NCBI GenBank assembly: GCA_016649585.1
Contig: JAENXH010000092.1
Span: 1-5,855, forward strand
Reading direction: 5' to 3'
Length of the DNA stretch: 5,855 nucleotides
DNA from: Methanosarcinales archaeon
GTDB lineage: Archaea > Halobacteriota > Syntropharchaeia > Alkanophagales > Methanospirareceae
Shown here: positions 4,537 to 5,855 of the stretch, piece after piece
Layout of the letters: each line of letters begins with the position of its first letter
Numbering within the stretch: the first letter of the stretch is position 1
Program-made: the position numbers and the translations under genes
Notes under the pieces: generated by a model
Database searches by the model: none
What the model was told of the DNA's origin: nothing
Seen by the model: only the letters and a program-made list of their open reading frames with translations

Positions 4537-5613
4537 ATGTTTCCAGAAGAGTATAAGAGCACGCTTTTGAGCTTGGTTGAGGCACATGGCGAGGATATGA
4601 AGACACTGTTGGGGCTATTCCATCTGTTGAAAGATTATACGACAGAGGAAGCGCTGGTGAAAAACTTCATGGCGATTACAGGAAAGGACTGCAAGGAGTT
4701 ATTAAAAGAGCTGAGGAGAAAAGAGATTCTGAAAATAGGCGCGTATAACGAATATCTTTGTTTGTCTGGCTATGAAGTGTTTTTCGATGATATTACGGCC
4801 AGATATTCACCTCAGCCAGGAGAGTTATCAAAATATTTCGAGACCGCCGTGGAAGGAGGGGATAAAGCGGCGCTAAAAATGATGGAGTTGCTTTTGAAAT
4901 TAGGTAAGCATGGCACTGCGGGGTTCACGCAGTATGAGCTTATAAGAAATGATCTATCCGAAACGTTTTCACCTGAGCTCTTCCAGGCCTTAGAAGAGCG
5001 ATTGATCAAGGAGCGGTTGTGCGTGTACGGTAAGAAGAAAGAGAAGGAATTCCTGGAGTTGTACCAGAGTGAGGATGCAATAATTGATGTGAAGGCAAGG
5101 TTGAAAGTGTGGAAAACCGCTAAGTTTGCTGAGATGCCGGTGATAAACACGCTTGAGAAAGAGATAGAGGAACTTGTAGCAGATGCGCGAAAGAGTATAA
5201 AACCGTGGAGCGCGAAAATGGCTGAGCAGGCCAGTCTGTCAGAGAAAGAGATAGAAGAAACGACCGGGTATTTCAGTGGTTTCACGATGGATGATTCCTC
5301 CCTGTTTATTACAGGTAATATGCTTATAGGTCATGATACAGTGCACATCGCAATTACTGATAGCTTATCGTGGTATGACGCACGGGAATGGAAGGACTTC
5401 CCGGTACTTTTTATAACGGAGGAGATCCCGAAGTGGATAGGTAAACTTGGAGTTGTGTTTAAGAAAGCGTATCCAGAATTAAAGTATCGGAAGATAGCAA
5501 TAGCATCGCCAGATAAGATCGCATACGCTAATTTCGAGCATAAACTCCTTTCCGAACTCGTGAACCGGTTGGGGATCAGTGAAAGTGAAATAAGAGAATT
5601 GCCGAAGAGATAA
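4537..5613 (+). CDS. Unrecognised protein, probable tandem winged-helix plus C-terminal alpha/beta domain
   Basis: I do not recognise this 358-residue protein. It has no signal peptide or membrane span. Residues about 20-85 look like a winged helix: helices DMKTLLGLFHLLKDY and TEEALVKNFMAIT, a recognition-like helix KELLKELRRKEIL, and a wing-like KIGAYNEYLCLSGYEVFF. Residues about 110-168 look like a second one (AALKMMELLLKLGKHG, then TQYELIRNDL, then ALEERLIKERLCVYGKKK). A charged helical linker covers about 180-240. The C-terminal part (about 245-345) alternates strands and helices, with the striking segments LFITGNMLIGHDTVHIAITD, DFPVLFITEEIPKWIGKLG and YRKIAIASPDKIAYANFEHK. No nucleotide-binding, metal-cluster or HKD phospholipase motif is evident. 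The ATG at 4537 follows GGTGA at 4526-4530. It sits 46 nt after ftsY and 7 nt before udg, so it is probably co-transcribed with both. DNA or RNA binding is an inference from the fold guess only. Confidence 0.85.
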   Translation: MFPEEYKSTLLSLVEAHGEDMKTLLGLFHLLKDYTTEEALVKNFMAITGKDCKELLKELRRKEILKIGAYNEYLCLSGYEVFFDDITARYSPQPGELSKYFETAVEGGDKAALKMMELLLKLGKHGTAGFTQYELIRNDLSETFSPELFQALEERLIKERLCVYGKKKEKEFLELYQSEDAIIDVKARLKVWKTAKFAEMPVINTLEKEIEELVADARKSIKPWSAKMAEQASLSEKEIEETTGYFSGFTMDDSSLFITGNMLIGHDTVHIAITDSLSWYDAREWKDFPVLFITEEIPKWIGKLGVVFKKAYPELKYRKIAIASPDKIAYANFEHKLLSELVNRLGISESEIRELPKR

Positions 5614-5620
5614 AGCGGAG

Positions 5621-5855
5621 ATGGGACGTATAGAAGAGAGAATAAAGACCTGTAAGCGTTGCGAGCTATGGGAAACGAGAACCAATCCGGTTGTTGGTGC
5701 AGGCTCGTTATCCGCCAAAATAGTTTTTGTCGGTGAAGCTCCGGGCTACTATGAAGATTTGAAGGGCGAGCCTTTTGTGGGCAGAGCGGGAAAGGTGCTT
5801 GATGAATTATTGGCATCGGTTGGACTACAGAGAAACGAAGTTTATATAGCAAACG
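5621..5855 (+). CDS. udg: Family 4 uracil-DNA glycosylase, N-terminal part (3' end outside window)
   Basis: This is the first 78 residues of a family 4 (Fe-S) uracil-DNA glycosylase, which removes uracil from DNA as the first step of base excision repair. Visible marks are Cys11-x2-Cys14 (TCKRCEL), two of the four cluster ligands, then the Arg and VVGAG segment. Next come the active-site motif GEAPGYYED at 38-46 and PFVGRAG at 51-57, which follow the family 4 pattern GEAPG..ED..G.PFVG.AG. The GEAPG form, rather than the GLAPG of family 5, supports family 4. The later cluster cysteines and the histidine motif lie beyond the window. The ATG at 5621 gives the usual short N-terminus before the first Cys; a GGAG stands directly before it, unusually close for an SD. 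The gene begins 7 nt after the preceding gene, so it is likely part of the ftsY-linked operon. Confidence 0.93.
   Translation, partial: MGRIEERIKTCKRCELWETRTNPVVGAGSLSAKIVFVGEAPGYYEDLKGEPFVGRAGKVLDELLASVGLQRNEVYIAN

Noticed and set aside
5331..5852. 173-aa open frame on the minus strand opposite the 358-aa gene and udg
   Set aside because: It is antisense to the recognised udg start and has no plausible SD or family features.
1..5855. tRNA, rRNA, CRISPR array, insertion sequence or C/D guide RNA anywhere in the window
   Set aside because: I saw no repeat-spacer pattern, transposase, terminal inverted repeats or box C (RUGAUGA) with box D pair; nearly all bases are covered by recognised protein genes.

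Overview
The window is archaeal. It carries an Orc1/Cdc6 initiator, the ribosomal proteins L7Ae, S28e and L24e, a TYW1-type wyosine enzyme, the small subunit of an AcnX-type phosphomevalonate dehydratase, prefoldin alpha, FtsY and a family 4 uracil-DNA glycosylase. The gene set, the Shine-Dalgarno sites (AGGAGGTG-like) and the medium GC content fit a euryarchaeon. My guess, from general sequence style only, is a methanogen- or alkanotroph-related lineage such as ANME-1 or Syntrophoarchaeia.

Layout. Bases 1-1430 (+) hold the 3' part of orc1/cdc6, then a tight ribosomal-protein run L7Ae - S28e - L24e with gaps of 7-20 nt. The 57-codon L24e gene is short but complete. Bases 1470-2793 (-) hold a two-gene unit, AcnX small subunit then taw1. 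The genes overlap by 32 nt, and a perfect ribosome binding site for taw1 sits inside the upstream gene. This unit converges on the ribosomal operon across a 39-nt gap next to an 8-bp inverted repeat. A 144-nt divergent intergenic region (2794-2937) carries TATA-like elements for both directions. Bases 2938-5855 (+) hold pfdA - ftsY - an unrecognised 358-aa protein - udg, the last cut by the window end.

How the genes work together. Most are core information-processing genes: replication initiation, ribosome and RNP assembly, co-translational folding (prefoldin), membrane targeting (SRP receptor FtsY), tRNA-Phe modification (taw1) and uracil repair. AcnX-S is the metabolic exception and belongs to the archaeal modified mevalonate pathway for isoprenoid lipids. 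Its large subunit is not in the window.

The most interesting unexplained item is the 358-aa protein between ftsY and udg. It looks like two winged-helix domains, a charged helical linker and a conserved-looking C-terminal alpha/beta domain that I cannot assign. I see no mobile element, CRISPR array, tRNA or rRNA here, and no clear multi-gene novel system.
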